From contig JAQOTA010000001.1 of assembly GCA_029532415.1 (NCBI GenBank), positions 682,001 through 746,000 of the forward strand: 64,000 nt of DNA. Direction: 5' to 3'. This document shows positions 47,423-58,067 of the stretch, in pieces; the first letter of the stretch is position 1, and each line of letters opens with the position of its first letter. The position numbers and the translations under genes are program-made. This DNA is from Marasmius tenuissimus. Taxonomy: Eukaryota; Basidiomycota; Agaricomycetes; Agaricales; Marasmiaceae. A model generated the notes under the pieces. The model had not been told where the DNA came from. It was given only the letters and a program-made list of their open reading frames with translations, and did no database searches.

Positions 47423-50400
47423 CTACTCCCCAGCATCACTCGAGCCTAAATCAGAGCTTGAGGAATCATCAGAATCAGAGCTTGAGCTGCGCCTACGTCG
47501 GTCTCCGCTTTGCCTCCGAGGACGTGAACGGGATCCAGATTCCGACTCAACGTTCGAGGGATCCTGGCCCTGCCTCTCTTCTGCCGCTGAACCCTGCCCC
47601 ACTTCCACCCCATCACCTGCTTCTAAAGGTTGAATTTGGGGAGCTTCAGCCTCGCTGGGAGCCGCTCCAGAACCCACTGGTTGCCCTGAGGACGATGAAG
47701 GAACGAACTCGAACGTAAGTTCCTTGAACAGATGTTGCTTAGCCTTCTTTGTGGTCGCTATTCGTAGCTCGTAACAACCTCTCGGAAGTTCCGAGAAGCC
47801 ATCGAGCAAAAGGCTCTGGGAGTCGCTAGAAGCTGAGAAACTTTTCTTCACTTTCAGCGTGAGCTCGTCTGCGGGCGTTTTTGTGGCCGAGGTGTCCGAC
47901 TCCGGTTTTTCAGGAAGCTTGAGTCGGGCTATGATAGTCACGTTTCCGCGATAGACTCGTAATGAGAGGACGGGTATGATCTTGCCGGGTTGGGGGATGA
48001 AGATTATAGCGAAGATCTCCGTATTTTTTGTGAGCACAACACCTTGCTGAGAGATTCGAAGATCCGAGTTTTTGGCTCTCGCCACGGCAGCACGAAGCTG
48101 GATACCGATAATCGAGCTCAGCGAGTCGTGTGTAAGGATGTTCTGTTTCCATCGCTTACGATTCTGAAAGACAATCTTGCGGAGACTGTCTGTCACCTCT
48201 TTATCGATGCGCTCTCCCTCTCCGAGCTGGAGACTGACGATGTTTTGGTGTTTTCGTAAGATGGAAGGAAGGGTTTGGGTGAGGAAGTTGGGTTCGCTGG
48301 GGAGCGATCGTACTCGGTCCCGAATGACCAAGCTTGTAAGCGACGGAAGAGATTGTGGTAGGGAATCGAGGAGGTGGAGTACGTCGGATGGTACCAGTTC
48401 GAGTTCGAGCATTCGAACGGAGTCCAATTGTTCTGAAAGTGCTTTCACCGTGAGGTCTGAAGGCTTGTAGACGCGCGTGTAAGGTGGCGAGAACTCGGGA
48501 GATCCGGGCGGGAACAGCTCCATACGACCAAACGAGCGATCTGGTTTGCCTCCTTGAAGACGCCGAAGGGTAGTCCGAACGAGGTCAATGGCATCTTTAT
48601 AGACTCGCGTCGGGGCACCTTCGCTGTCCTGGAAGATTGGCAGAAGCCTAGACGTGAGGAGAATCAGGCTAGTAAACGGAGAAGTCTCAAGTAGTAGCGA
48701 GGCACTGGGTGGTTTACTTGTGCCTACTATCGCGTCAATGAGTTCCTGCCAGGTCTGCAGCACGGTGCTGTTGGAAGGGAGCTGTCGTAGTGACCGTAGC
48801 TCCCGCATCAACGTATCCCAGGTCTGGTCGAACTTGAACAGTGTGCCATGACCCCAGGACGAATGCCTCCTCCGACACGTCTCCTTCTGCATCGAGATCC
48901 TCCCTTCCATCTTCCGTATCCACTCTAGAACGAGAGGTCTACTAGCCGCCGGGGACAATCCCATCGATTCAACGAATCGGTGCTCCATGATGCACAAGTG
49001 GGCCTCTAAGATGATGCTCTCAAACATGATGACACACTCCAGCATGGCTGAACGACTGGCTTTAGCGGGGATGGCGTCGAACGTCATAAACAGCAGGCTA
49101 CCTCTCTTGAAACAGTAGTCGTGTTTCAAATCACATATTTGGCGGAGTCGCATGTACTCTTCGTCGAACTTGGTCAGGGCAGCCGGCGTTTCCCTACGCC
49201 TCGAGGATAGATTGAGGGGGAAATTAACGGTCCACATCAAATCGAGATGCGGGAAATCATTGGGGGTGAGGAGCGTAACGAAGAGGTAGTATGAATGGTC
49301 GATAATGAGGCCCAAAGCTCTGGGGTCCATCACCGCGGTAGATTCCAGAGGGTCGTCCATGATTTTGTTGTCGAGAGTAACGAGGAGAGCGTGAGTACCG
49401 GAGAGGTTTCGAGAATGTGACGAATATATGGTGTACGAGTTCCCCGTTCCGTTGATGAGCAACGATACCGATGCCCACTCCGAATCTTTACGGCGAGCTG
49501 TGACGCAGAAAAGCTTCCTCGTACTCGTCTCGTCTACCTCAGGAATGATGGCGTAGAATAACGAGACATTTTCGAGTTGAAGCCGGCGAAGGGGACCAAT
49601 GTAGGGTGTAGCAGCTGCGAGAAACGAATCTGCTGAATCGGCGATGAACGACTCCCGCTCCTCCTTGTACCACGAGTTCACGCCCGTCAAACGATTCGTT
49701 GTCAATTGGGAAAGATGATGTGGGGTCGTGACGAGTGGGAAGATCGAAGGGGTGGAAGGGGTTATCATGGGTCGCCCAGAGGGCTCAGGGAAGCAGGGGG
49801 GCTCCTTCTCGGACAGGCTACGGACACTTAGCGGGGGGCCGGGACGATTGCCACGCATCTGGAGTCGCATTACCAGCCCAGTGTTCCCTTCATCCCAGGA
49901 AGGATTCCATCCCCACAGCAGAAACCGAACGAAGCAGAGAAAGGTTTCCAACCCGACCCAGACAAAAGGTGCGCCCTTTGCGTCCGACCGACTGACGAGG
50001 CTGAAGCATCCAATGTAGCCCGCGATAATCAGACAGATCCCGACAACGAGTAAAGAGTGGAAGAAAAGAAGGGGCAGGTCGATATAGAGGAGCTTGGCTA
50101 CCTTATCCCTGTCTGCTCGAAGCTGTCCCTCTTCAAATTCTTCTCGACGCTTCTCAGGATCCTGCGAGAGTTTGGCTCGTAGCTCTTTATCGAGTTTCCG
50201 AAGCCGGACTTCCAAGAGGGCATCGCTATCCTCGATGGCCTCTTCGAGTGTCACCGGATAGCGCTGTCTCGCTTGCATGAGCAACAGGCTGGCTCTGGTT
50301 ATTCGATGTATCCGAAGCTGGAGTGCGAGTTGGATAGCGACCACGCACAAAAGAGAGCCGAAGGCGCGGAGTAGAGGGAATAGCCATGAGAGAGCGACTC

Positions 50401-50991
50401 CCCAATGGTGGTGAATGAGATACAGGTATGGGGTAATGCTGGTGAGAGAAAAAACGGTTGATGACAGAACGAGACAAAAATTCCAAGAGAAAAGGCGCTA
50501 TGGAACAAGGTTAGTTGCAAGCGATGGCTGTTATTCACTCAATTACGCACCCCCGCAATGTCTACACCATCAGCACCGACATACGTGTCCCTCCAACCAA
50601 ACCATTCGATATCCGACACCAGGTCGGGGTCTTCGAGGTTTTGTTCCTTCAAAAGACGCTGAAGATTGACTTCAGCCCCGTATCGTTTGGTCCCCTTTGC
50701 TAACATCGCCATTGACGTCGCTGATCCCGATGCAGCAAAGCCAACGTCGTGCAGCCAACTTCCTCCGGAAAACGGTTTAGTCGTAGTGGCGAAGATTGTG
50801 GTGAACGCGGTTTTGACGATCCCTAGACTTCCAAATATTGAGAGCGGGGCTGCTGCTGCGTAGATGTATCCGTTTTCGAGAGCTGCGCCAACGTGTTTGT
50901 CGCATTGCTCAGTACCGAGCAGAGGAAGGAAGGACGATACATCCTGGATACCGTCCGATATGTACTCGACGAAAGTAAGCTCATCCGACAT
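47423..50991 (-). CDS. Large multi-pass membrane protein of unknown function (family member C, 1171 aa)
   Basis: Exon 1 is 50991-50551, intron 50550-50498 (GTGCGT...CCATAG), exon 2 50497-47423; exon lengths are multiples of three. It shares with members A and B the start (LLPLLGTEQCDKHVGAAL), the membrane spans (GICLIIAGYIGCFSLVSR), ATPYIGPL, SPEFSPPYT and the beta-rich part (LPRGCYELRI). It diverges more and lacks the doubled HHG unit. Instead it ends in a low-complexity Ser/Asp/Arg/Glu-rich tail. A leucine-rich piece (SLPSLTSLVI, LRKHQNIVSL) is clearest here. It lies head to tail with member B, as expected from tandem duplication. Function unknown. Confidence 0.88.
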
Positions 50992-52771
50992 CCCTAAGCA
51001 GACAGTAAAGGTGAGATATACGGACCCAGGCGAGGAAGATGTCAGTTACCTTGCGAGGAACAAAAGGGATTGGTCGAGGTATTGAACCGCTCTACTCGGG
51101 TATTTGAAGCATGTGAACGAAGATCACCATCTGGCCCACTTTCCCTTCGCTAATTTCCTTGATTCAATTCCTAAATCCTGTGCAGGGCTGAATGTCGTGT
51201 TTCTTGCCCGCATAACCGACTTGGCCTGTACGATATGAGAGCGCTGATGTCGGTTGGAGGTGAAGTTGGACTAATTTCTGGCCGGTGATGGAATCAAACC
51301 GCAGACTGGAGGTTTCAAAAGCGTATGTGCTTTATCAACATCATTTCGAAGCCTCGGAAAGCTGTACTAGTATGTCAGCCTGACAATTCAATCCTATCAA
51401 TGTTTGAATGATACCTTCCCTGAAAGAATTCTTCAAGAATGCAGATTCCCAGGATCGACTACATGATGCATCAGATGGTGGCCCAGTTCATATTGAAGAG
51501 GGTACAGCTGTATTCATGAGGTCGTAGAATGAGAAAACAGTCAGAATCACTCATGAAGTTTCACTCATATGATGCGCACCTGGGTTGCCTTTCAGACAGT
51601 TTTCGACTCTCTCCGGCAAGGTGAATACGATAGGTATGTTAGCATCGAGCACATTGAATACAGGGTAATGTTCTTGAGTATCCAATCGGAAAGCGTGTTG
51701 AACGGTGCTGGGCCGTGGTAGACGGTCGTTGAAGTTGTTGAGAGAGGTGCGTGCGTGGGAACAAGCCTACTGCCACGAGTCACGTAAGCGGAACGGTGCG
51801 ATCAACTTGGCATGCACCCACAATGTCCAACAAGTTGGCTTTGAGAAGTATGATCAGAATTTGATGAATCTTGGTGCATATCGAGGTATCCCGACGACTA
51901 ACTATTGTAGCGAACCCTTTTTTCCCTCTAGTGACTCAGAGAGATATTAGAAGTCTCAACTTTTTGAGAACGGACGTGGTGAGTCCTCGCTCCTTCTCAC
52001 CTTGACGGGCTGGAAGCTCCTGGAAGTCAATTCCTTTCACTTACCAGCTAAATCATTCTCAAGTCATGCATACCGACCGACAGCTACTGCTACGATTCAG
52101 GAGCTCACCTGGGTACTGTGCTACGGTGACGAATATGTACATAAACTTCCGAATAAGCGACTCTTGTCAAAAGCACCAGATCGAGGCGTGGTCTCTTGGC
52201 TCCTCCTTCTACACTCTCGCACGCTCTAGAGCTCTGTGTACTTCCAACTCACGTCGGCTACCCCCGGCTACCTATCGTGCCTGCTTAAGCCGAGGAAGGC
52301 CGTGATGAACTGGTCTCACTGCCCTTCATTCAAAGCTCCACTAGTACTACCATGGCTCCCCAAACCTGAAACTCAGGTTGGTGAAGAATGACAGGTCTGT
52401 GGCGGAGTGGTGCCTGTCTCCCACATCATGCATGGTTCTAAAACCAGGGCAGAGACCCTCAGAACATAGGGTACGTGGGACAATCAATGTTACTACTGCG
52501 TCATGCAACTCAACTTCAATCCAAAACGGGGTGCACGATCTAAATGCAAATGCACAACAAAAAGCGTAGTTGGCGATATATAGCCGGACATCATCCAAGT
52601 ATCAGGGGCGCTCAAGGGCGGCCCCACCGACGTACATTGACATGGACCATTCAACAACACGGCCAAGACGGAAATCATCGCGAATGGTGACTTCACCGCT
52701 TGGGGTCTCACATACAAGCGATATAAAGGACAGCGGGATCCGTCAATGTCACCTCATCACAACCTCCCACC
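50992..52771. other. 1.8-kb intergenic region
   Basis: No supported gene. A tRNA-like fragment near 51285-51350 (minus) has a B-box-like GGTTTGATTCC but does not fold as a tRNA. The last 60 bp hold the TATA box of the peptidase gene. Confidence 0.5.
52722..52728 (+). promoter_or_regulatory. TATA box of the S33 peptidase gene
   Basis: TATAAAG, 43 bp before the ATG at 52772. Confidence 0.55.
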
Positions 52772-54978
52772 ATGGATCGCATACGTTCCCGGAAGAGCCT
52801 ATCCCTACTCATCTCATGTCTTATATCTCTCGCTCCCGTCAATGGTCAAGCCTGGAATGAATCATCTTGGGTCACGGTACGGAAATCGAATATCCGGTAA
52901 TCTGATCAGGCTGATTTCCGATTCGGTAGATGCAACCGTCGAAGGACTTGCAGTGGGTTGAGTGTTACCCTGGAGGGTTCCAATGTACTCGATTCCAGGT
53001 AAGCTACCGTTTGATCTCTGGCATTTTCCATGCTCAAATCCTTTCGTTCATAGGTACCGCTGAATTATAGCGAACCTGACGGCGAATCCGCCGCTATTGC
53101 ACTCATTCGTTTGCCTGCGAACGTCTCTGCAGACAGCGCCGAATACCGAGGACCCATTCTGTTCAATCCAGGAGGCCCGGGAGGCAGCGGTATCGACCAG
53201 ATCGTAGAGGAAGGGGCCCAGTTTCAAGCTGTGTTCCCCCAATGGGACATCGTTGGTTTTGACCCTCGCGGTACGTCATTGCGATCTTGTTTCCTGCAGC
53301 GTTTAACTAAATTATCGTCTTCCAGGAGTATACCGCTCAACGCCAAAAATATCGTTTTACAAGAATGTGGTGGAGTATATCAGCTCGCCCCTCCCTGCGA
53401 TGGAACTCAACCATTCATCGAGCTCCGTGGAAAGCTATTGGGCTATGTCGAAGACCTTGGGTGCTGCTGCCTTTGGTAGGAATGGCGACGTGCTCCGACA
53501 CACGAACACCGAGAATGTTGCGAGGGATATGCTTGCGATCACGGAAGCTCATGGGAGAGAGAAACTCCAATATATCGGTGTTTCGTGAGTTTCGATTTAC
53601 TCGCACCGTGACTTGGTAGCTAACTCCAGTCGCAGGTATGGATCTATCCTTGGCGCCACATTCGCTGCTCTCTTCCCGGTAAGTTATATCCTCGACAAGA
53701 GTAGGTGACCATGAACTGACACACAGATATAGGACAAAGTGGAACGCCTTGTCATAGACGGAGTTGCCGACGTTCAAGACGACTATTACACCAGTACGTT
53801 ATTTCAGCATTTATCGCTGCGATTTCACCTAATTCCTTTCGTAATCCAGCGAAATGGCTCACCAGTGTCATCGACATGGACAAAACACTACAGTGGTTCT
53901 TCAAGAGCTGTTACGAAGCTGGCCCAGACTCCTGCGCTTTCCACGAATCTTCGGTCGAGGCTATCAGTAGCAAGTACAACAAGTTATACGACACCCTGAT
54001 CAACTCGCCGATGCCCGTTCAGGCCGGAGAAACCTACCAGCCTGTGGACTACACTCTCCTGCGGCGTACGATGGTCAAGCAGCTGTACTTCCCTTTCCTC
54101 ACGTGGCCCAAGCTGGCAGTAGCTCTTGACGCGCTGGATAATGGAAATGCAACAGCTTTCCTTGAATTCGCCTCACCGGCCAGCTTTGCCAATGCGACAG
54201 CCGCGGAGCCTACAGATCAAGGATTCCAGAAATCTCCGGAAGACATGATTGCGTATATTTGCAATGATGGAGAGTTTGTGCCGCCCGAGCTGGAAGAAGC
54301 GTATCGTCACTATCAGGAGATGACCGAGGTCTCGTCCTTCGGTAGTATCTGGGCTAGTTGGCGGCTGATATGCAGGTACGTTTTAACTATAACGTGTTCT
54401 ATGTTTTTGGGGCTTTTGGCTGACCATGATATAGTGGATGGTCACGATCCATTCCAAAGGCTTTCAGAGGCACGTTTTCGCACTCCCCCCTCCGAAGTCT
54501 ATCCTGAACAAATCCTATCTTTCTCAGGCCCGATCTCCGGTAATACAAGTTTCCCTCTGCTATTGGTCGGTAATACTGCAGGTAAGCATGCAATCTCTTT
54601 AAACCGAGTCCTTTGAGATTGAAGCTAACTCCCAACAGATCCGGTCACCCCTCTTGCAGGGTAAGTTCTCAAGTTTACCGGAAAAATTGTCTTTGGCTGA
54701 TCTCCATTCAGAGCGCGCGCAGTGGCGTCAGGCTTCCCTGGATCCGTCGTTCTCCAACGAGACTCCCCTGGGGTAAGAGCCAATAACCTCTTTGCCTGTG
54801 ATTCCTCTCGTATTCTGATGTTTTTGAACCTTAATAGCACACCTACTCCATACTGGCGTTCCCCTCCAAGTGCACCGTAGAGGCTACTGTTGCATACTTC
54901 CTCAACGGTACGCTGCCGGAGGAGGGCACCGTCTGTCCGTTGGATAGACCCCCCTTCAGTGCTGCGGAGGGTGCGTGA
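52772..54978 (+). CDS. Secreted alpha/beta-hydrolase, S33 / tripeptidyl-aminopeptidase-like
   Basis: Twelve exons join in frame from ATG 52772 to TGA 54976. A signal peptide (SLSLLISCLISLAPVNGQA) is followed by LQWVECYPGGFQCTRFQVPL, the oxyanion motif NPGGPGGSG, DIVGFDPRG, the nucleophile elbow GVSYGS (split by an intron at about 53587), and the C-terminal TAP-like domain with NTADPVTPLAGA (acid Asp) and SPGHTY (His). All three catalytic residues are present. The family removes short peptides from N-termini or hydrolyses esters; the exact substrate is unknown. It has N-glycosylation sites (NYS, NVS). One intron, about 54459-54516, uses a GC donor (GCACGT...CTCAG); both frame and family similarity require it. 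Confidence 0.9.
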
Positions 54979-55416
54979 ATGCAGGGCTTCGACAACGAGC
55001 TTGCAGACGACCTTTCTCTCCAATGATACATGATGTATTTATTATTTGCCCGGACTTACCTTTACCTGTACGAAAACCTGCACCTACTTGTAGTTTTCCT
55101 CGAAAGTAATGACCCCCTCTACACTACCTAAAAACAACACGGATTTTTACGAAGGTTTACATACGAATTCTCCAGTTGAAGTAACCGATACATTTATGTG
55201 ATCACGAATAGCCATCTTTTGGTCCAAAACCCCGGATGCAGAGGTCCGAGGACGCTCGTTCGTATCTATCACACTCCAGCCGGTATCGGAGAAGGTGGAA
55301 CCACATCTACCTCTCAGGGTGACCCCGTCTGAGGGTTGAACGTTGAAGACCGCCTAACAATATCGACAGGAGTTTGATAGTGTGCCACTATATGGAGTAC
55401 ACGGATAGCGAGTTAC
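54979..55416. other. Short convergent intergenic region
   Basis: 3' ends of the peptidase (plus) and the MYND gene (minus); nothing else seen. Confidence 0.6.
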
Positions 55417-57010
55417 CTACGCCCGACCTTGTACGATATACCTATAATAGCTATTGTACGAAGCTATCGGTCCATCCTTGTCAGTATTCCAGTAGTTGTT
55501 CGTCTTCGGGACAACACCCTTCCACTTGTTCAGTTCAAGACCCTTTCTGATTCCGAAACCCATACGCGTCATCAAAGCAATTTCCGATTCGCCTTCTTTC
55601 TTCGTATATGCAGTAAAGAGAGCGGGGATATCCATGTCCTGAATGACACGCAAAGTTTTCATCCACGAATCAGACTGGATCTCCGACATGCCCGTATTCA
55701 AACCAACAATGAGGTCAGGACGATTATCCAAAGCTTCCTTGGTACGGGCGAAGTCGTGGTAGGTACCCTCATAGTAAGAGCAAGTGCGACTACGGCCCTT
55801 GGAGATGCAACGTTCGCAGGCTAGGTTTTTCCCGGTATCTTGGTGATCTTCCGCCTCTGGGCCCGCGAAGAAGATCCTCGCTACCCTGAGTTTCGGGAGG
55901 AAGTGAAGTAACTCTTCGAGCATGCCCTTCCCTTGAAGGTCTCGAGAGGCCGCTCCGACGACGTGGATACAGAGACGATTGCGCGTCGATATGTTGGTAA
56001 TGACGTCCTCCATGGCCGCAATAACGCTTAGAGGAAAGCAACTCGCCTCCATGGTCAGTAGCCGGACAGCCGAAGTAGGATCAGGGTGGTAAGTTTTGAT
56101 TGTTTGAGCAGTGAAGGAGGTAGCGTAGTCGAATTCGGGAAACACCTTCTCGCAGTAATCACTCCAGCCTTTGATACTGGATAGTGGCATGTAGATCGTG
56201 CGAGGTTCATCCGTTCGAACCATCAAATGCCGAAAAGATTTCCTGTCAATGGCATAGTCAACCTCAAGACGGTCGACGGACGCGATGATTTGAAGCTCTT
56301 CGCAATGCTTCTTCGAGTGAAACTTGGAAAAATCCTTTCCGCATTCTGGAGAACACCACCATGCAAGACGGCAGTGAGAGCACGGCGACAGCCGCGCTGG
56401 ACTGTCAGTTTGGAACCGCGTGCGGAAGCACACTTCACATTTCTCTGCATCGCTGTAGAGATCGAGAGTCAGTAAGCCCTTGAGTGCGAGAGGGAGAGGA
56501 GATTATGACACACTCACTAGAGGTAACTCGACATCCACGGATCACCATAGGGTTGTTCGGCGGTCTGTTGGGAGAACATCTGAACTTGGAGCTGCTGCAT
56601 TACAAGAGAATCCGTGTCAGGGAGCACTGAACGAATCTTCAAAAGGTCTGTCCCTTCCACTCACGCGCTTCAATGCGTACTCTACGCGGCTAAGACGATG
56701 GGTTGGCCGAGTCTTCCGCTCTTCTACGTTCACCTGTTTGAGGCGACCACAAAGAGTCTTGTGTACGATCTTCCAGTCCTTCTTTTGACAATCGGGGCCA
56801 CCTAAGCAACAATTCATGATAAATAAAGAGTGAGGGTGACAAGTCAAGGTCGAGTGGCTCACAATAGAAGACTCGCTGACACGCTGAACATGCTTGAAGT
56901 TTCGCAAGAGTGGCTGTTGGTGGCCTTCGACAATATGAACAAAAAAGACCAGCCACGTGGGACGCATTCACGTCCGCAAAGATGAAGGGAGGTGGCTCTG
57001 AGTTCGACAT
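55417..57010 (-). CDS. Double MYND zinc-finger protein with an Mss51-type C-terminal domain
   Basis: The start is at 57010 (MSNSEPPPFIF). Exon 1 is 57010-56864 and exon 2 begins at 56801; two further introns follow and the last exon runs to 55417. The first MYND finger reads CSYC, CSAC, FYC-GPDC, then H and C. A second finger follows after a short linker: CEVC, CSHC, WWCSPEC, H-x3-C. The rest (IHVVGA, ELLHFLPKL, FAGPE, TYHDF, RPDLIVGLNTGM, DIPALFTAY) matches the C-terminal domain known from Mss51, a yeast mitochondrial translation factor. Many basidiomycete proteins share this domain without known function. No mitochondrial targeting signal is obvious, so orthology with Mss51 is not claimed. 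Confidence 0.88.
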
Positions 57011-58067
57011 TTGTGAATGAGTATGAGAGACAGAAGGTCAGGCCTTCAGGTCGAGCGCAAGGCAGATGAAAAAGGGGCAAACGGTCGGACCTAGAAAATT
57101 GAAAATCCGAAGTCTTCTCAGGTACACGTGATCGCGACACGCCAAGGCTGTCGCGTTGAGCCACCTGTGGGATGACTTGGAGGCCTGAGAACAATCTGAG
57201 AGGGGATCAGTAGCTGCGGGCTAATACGTACAGATTGTTGCGAGAAAGAGTTTCGTACGGGAACGAAAACTTCGTCAATTATCGACACAAAACAGTCGGC
57301 CACCACGTGGCGCTTCGGCAAGCACCGAACAACTTGAAGCCGATTGACTTGACGTCAACGTTTCTCGTCTTCCAACTCCGAGATCGCTCGTCCGTGTCTA
57401 ATGCACTTTCATGGGTCTCTTTAACGCACAAAAAGCTCTACATCTACGCTAGTCACGTCTGCCAAGTGACCCTGGCTGTTCAAACATACTACCGGTCGAT
57501 AGTAGGACGTCTGGGATCATCAAAATGCGGTAACAGTGTACCTTGCAGACCGCCCCGGCTATCTCTGCTTTACCTCTTGGTTGCCTCTTGGCTTTCATTT
57601 CTTCGACCTGCTCCTCCTGAAGGCAACTTCCTGTCACTCCGCTAAATCGTACTTCTAGGGGCTCAAGCCGGCGAGCCCTGAGTCCGGGAACCCACCGGCC
57701 TAAACATTCCCGCATCAGCAAACGATGCCCAGCAAGAGGCAATGCCAATCAACCTCAAAGGGGTTTTCGGTCAGCTTGTCTCTCTGCTTTACAAGGTTCA
57801 AGTGCGCTTGTATGGCTTCGGAAGCTGCATCACCCGCGGGCCCCGACACGCTGCACTACTGTAGGCGTTTGTCCCGACTCCCGAAGATTCGCACGCTACG
57901 CGTCAAGTCTCTTGGAGATTAGGAAGATTAGTACCTCATTGGGACATAGAAACGTCTCAGTGAGTCCTCTCGTCATATATCCCGACGAAGTATATATACA
58001 GCTTATTTGTCAGGAGGTTTCTCTGTCCATCTTACAGTCATTTCTCTCCACCAGCAATTTGTTCAAG
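57011..58067. other. Divergent intergenic region between the MYND gene and the laccase
   Basis: It contains an open frame at 57235-57645 that has no motif and is taken as chance. A TATA box of the laccase lies at 57991. No other gene is supported. Confidence 0.5.
57991..57998 (+). promoter_or_regulatory. TATA box of the laccase gene
   Basis: TATATATA, 70 bp before the ATG at 58068. Confidence 0.5.

Noticed and set aside
51285..51350. tRNA-like sequence on the minus strand with GGTTTGATTCC resembling a B box
   Set aside because: Acceptor and anticodon stems do not pair; at best a tRNA-derived fragment.
57235..57645. 136-residue open frame upstream of the laccase
   Set aside because: No motif, mixed composition, no splice continuation; most likely chance.
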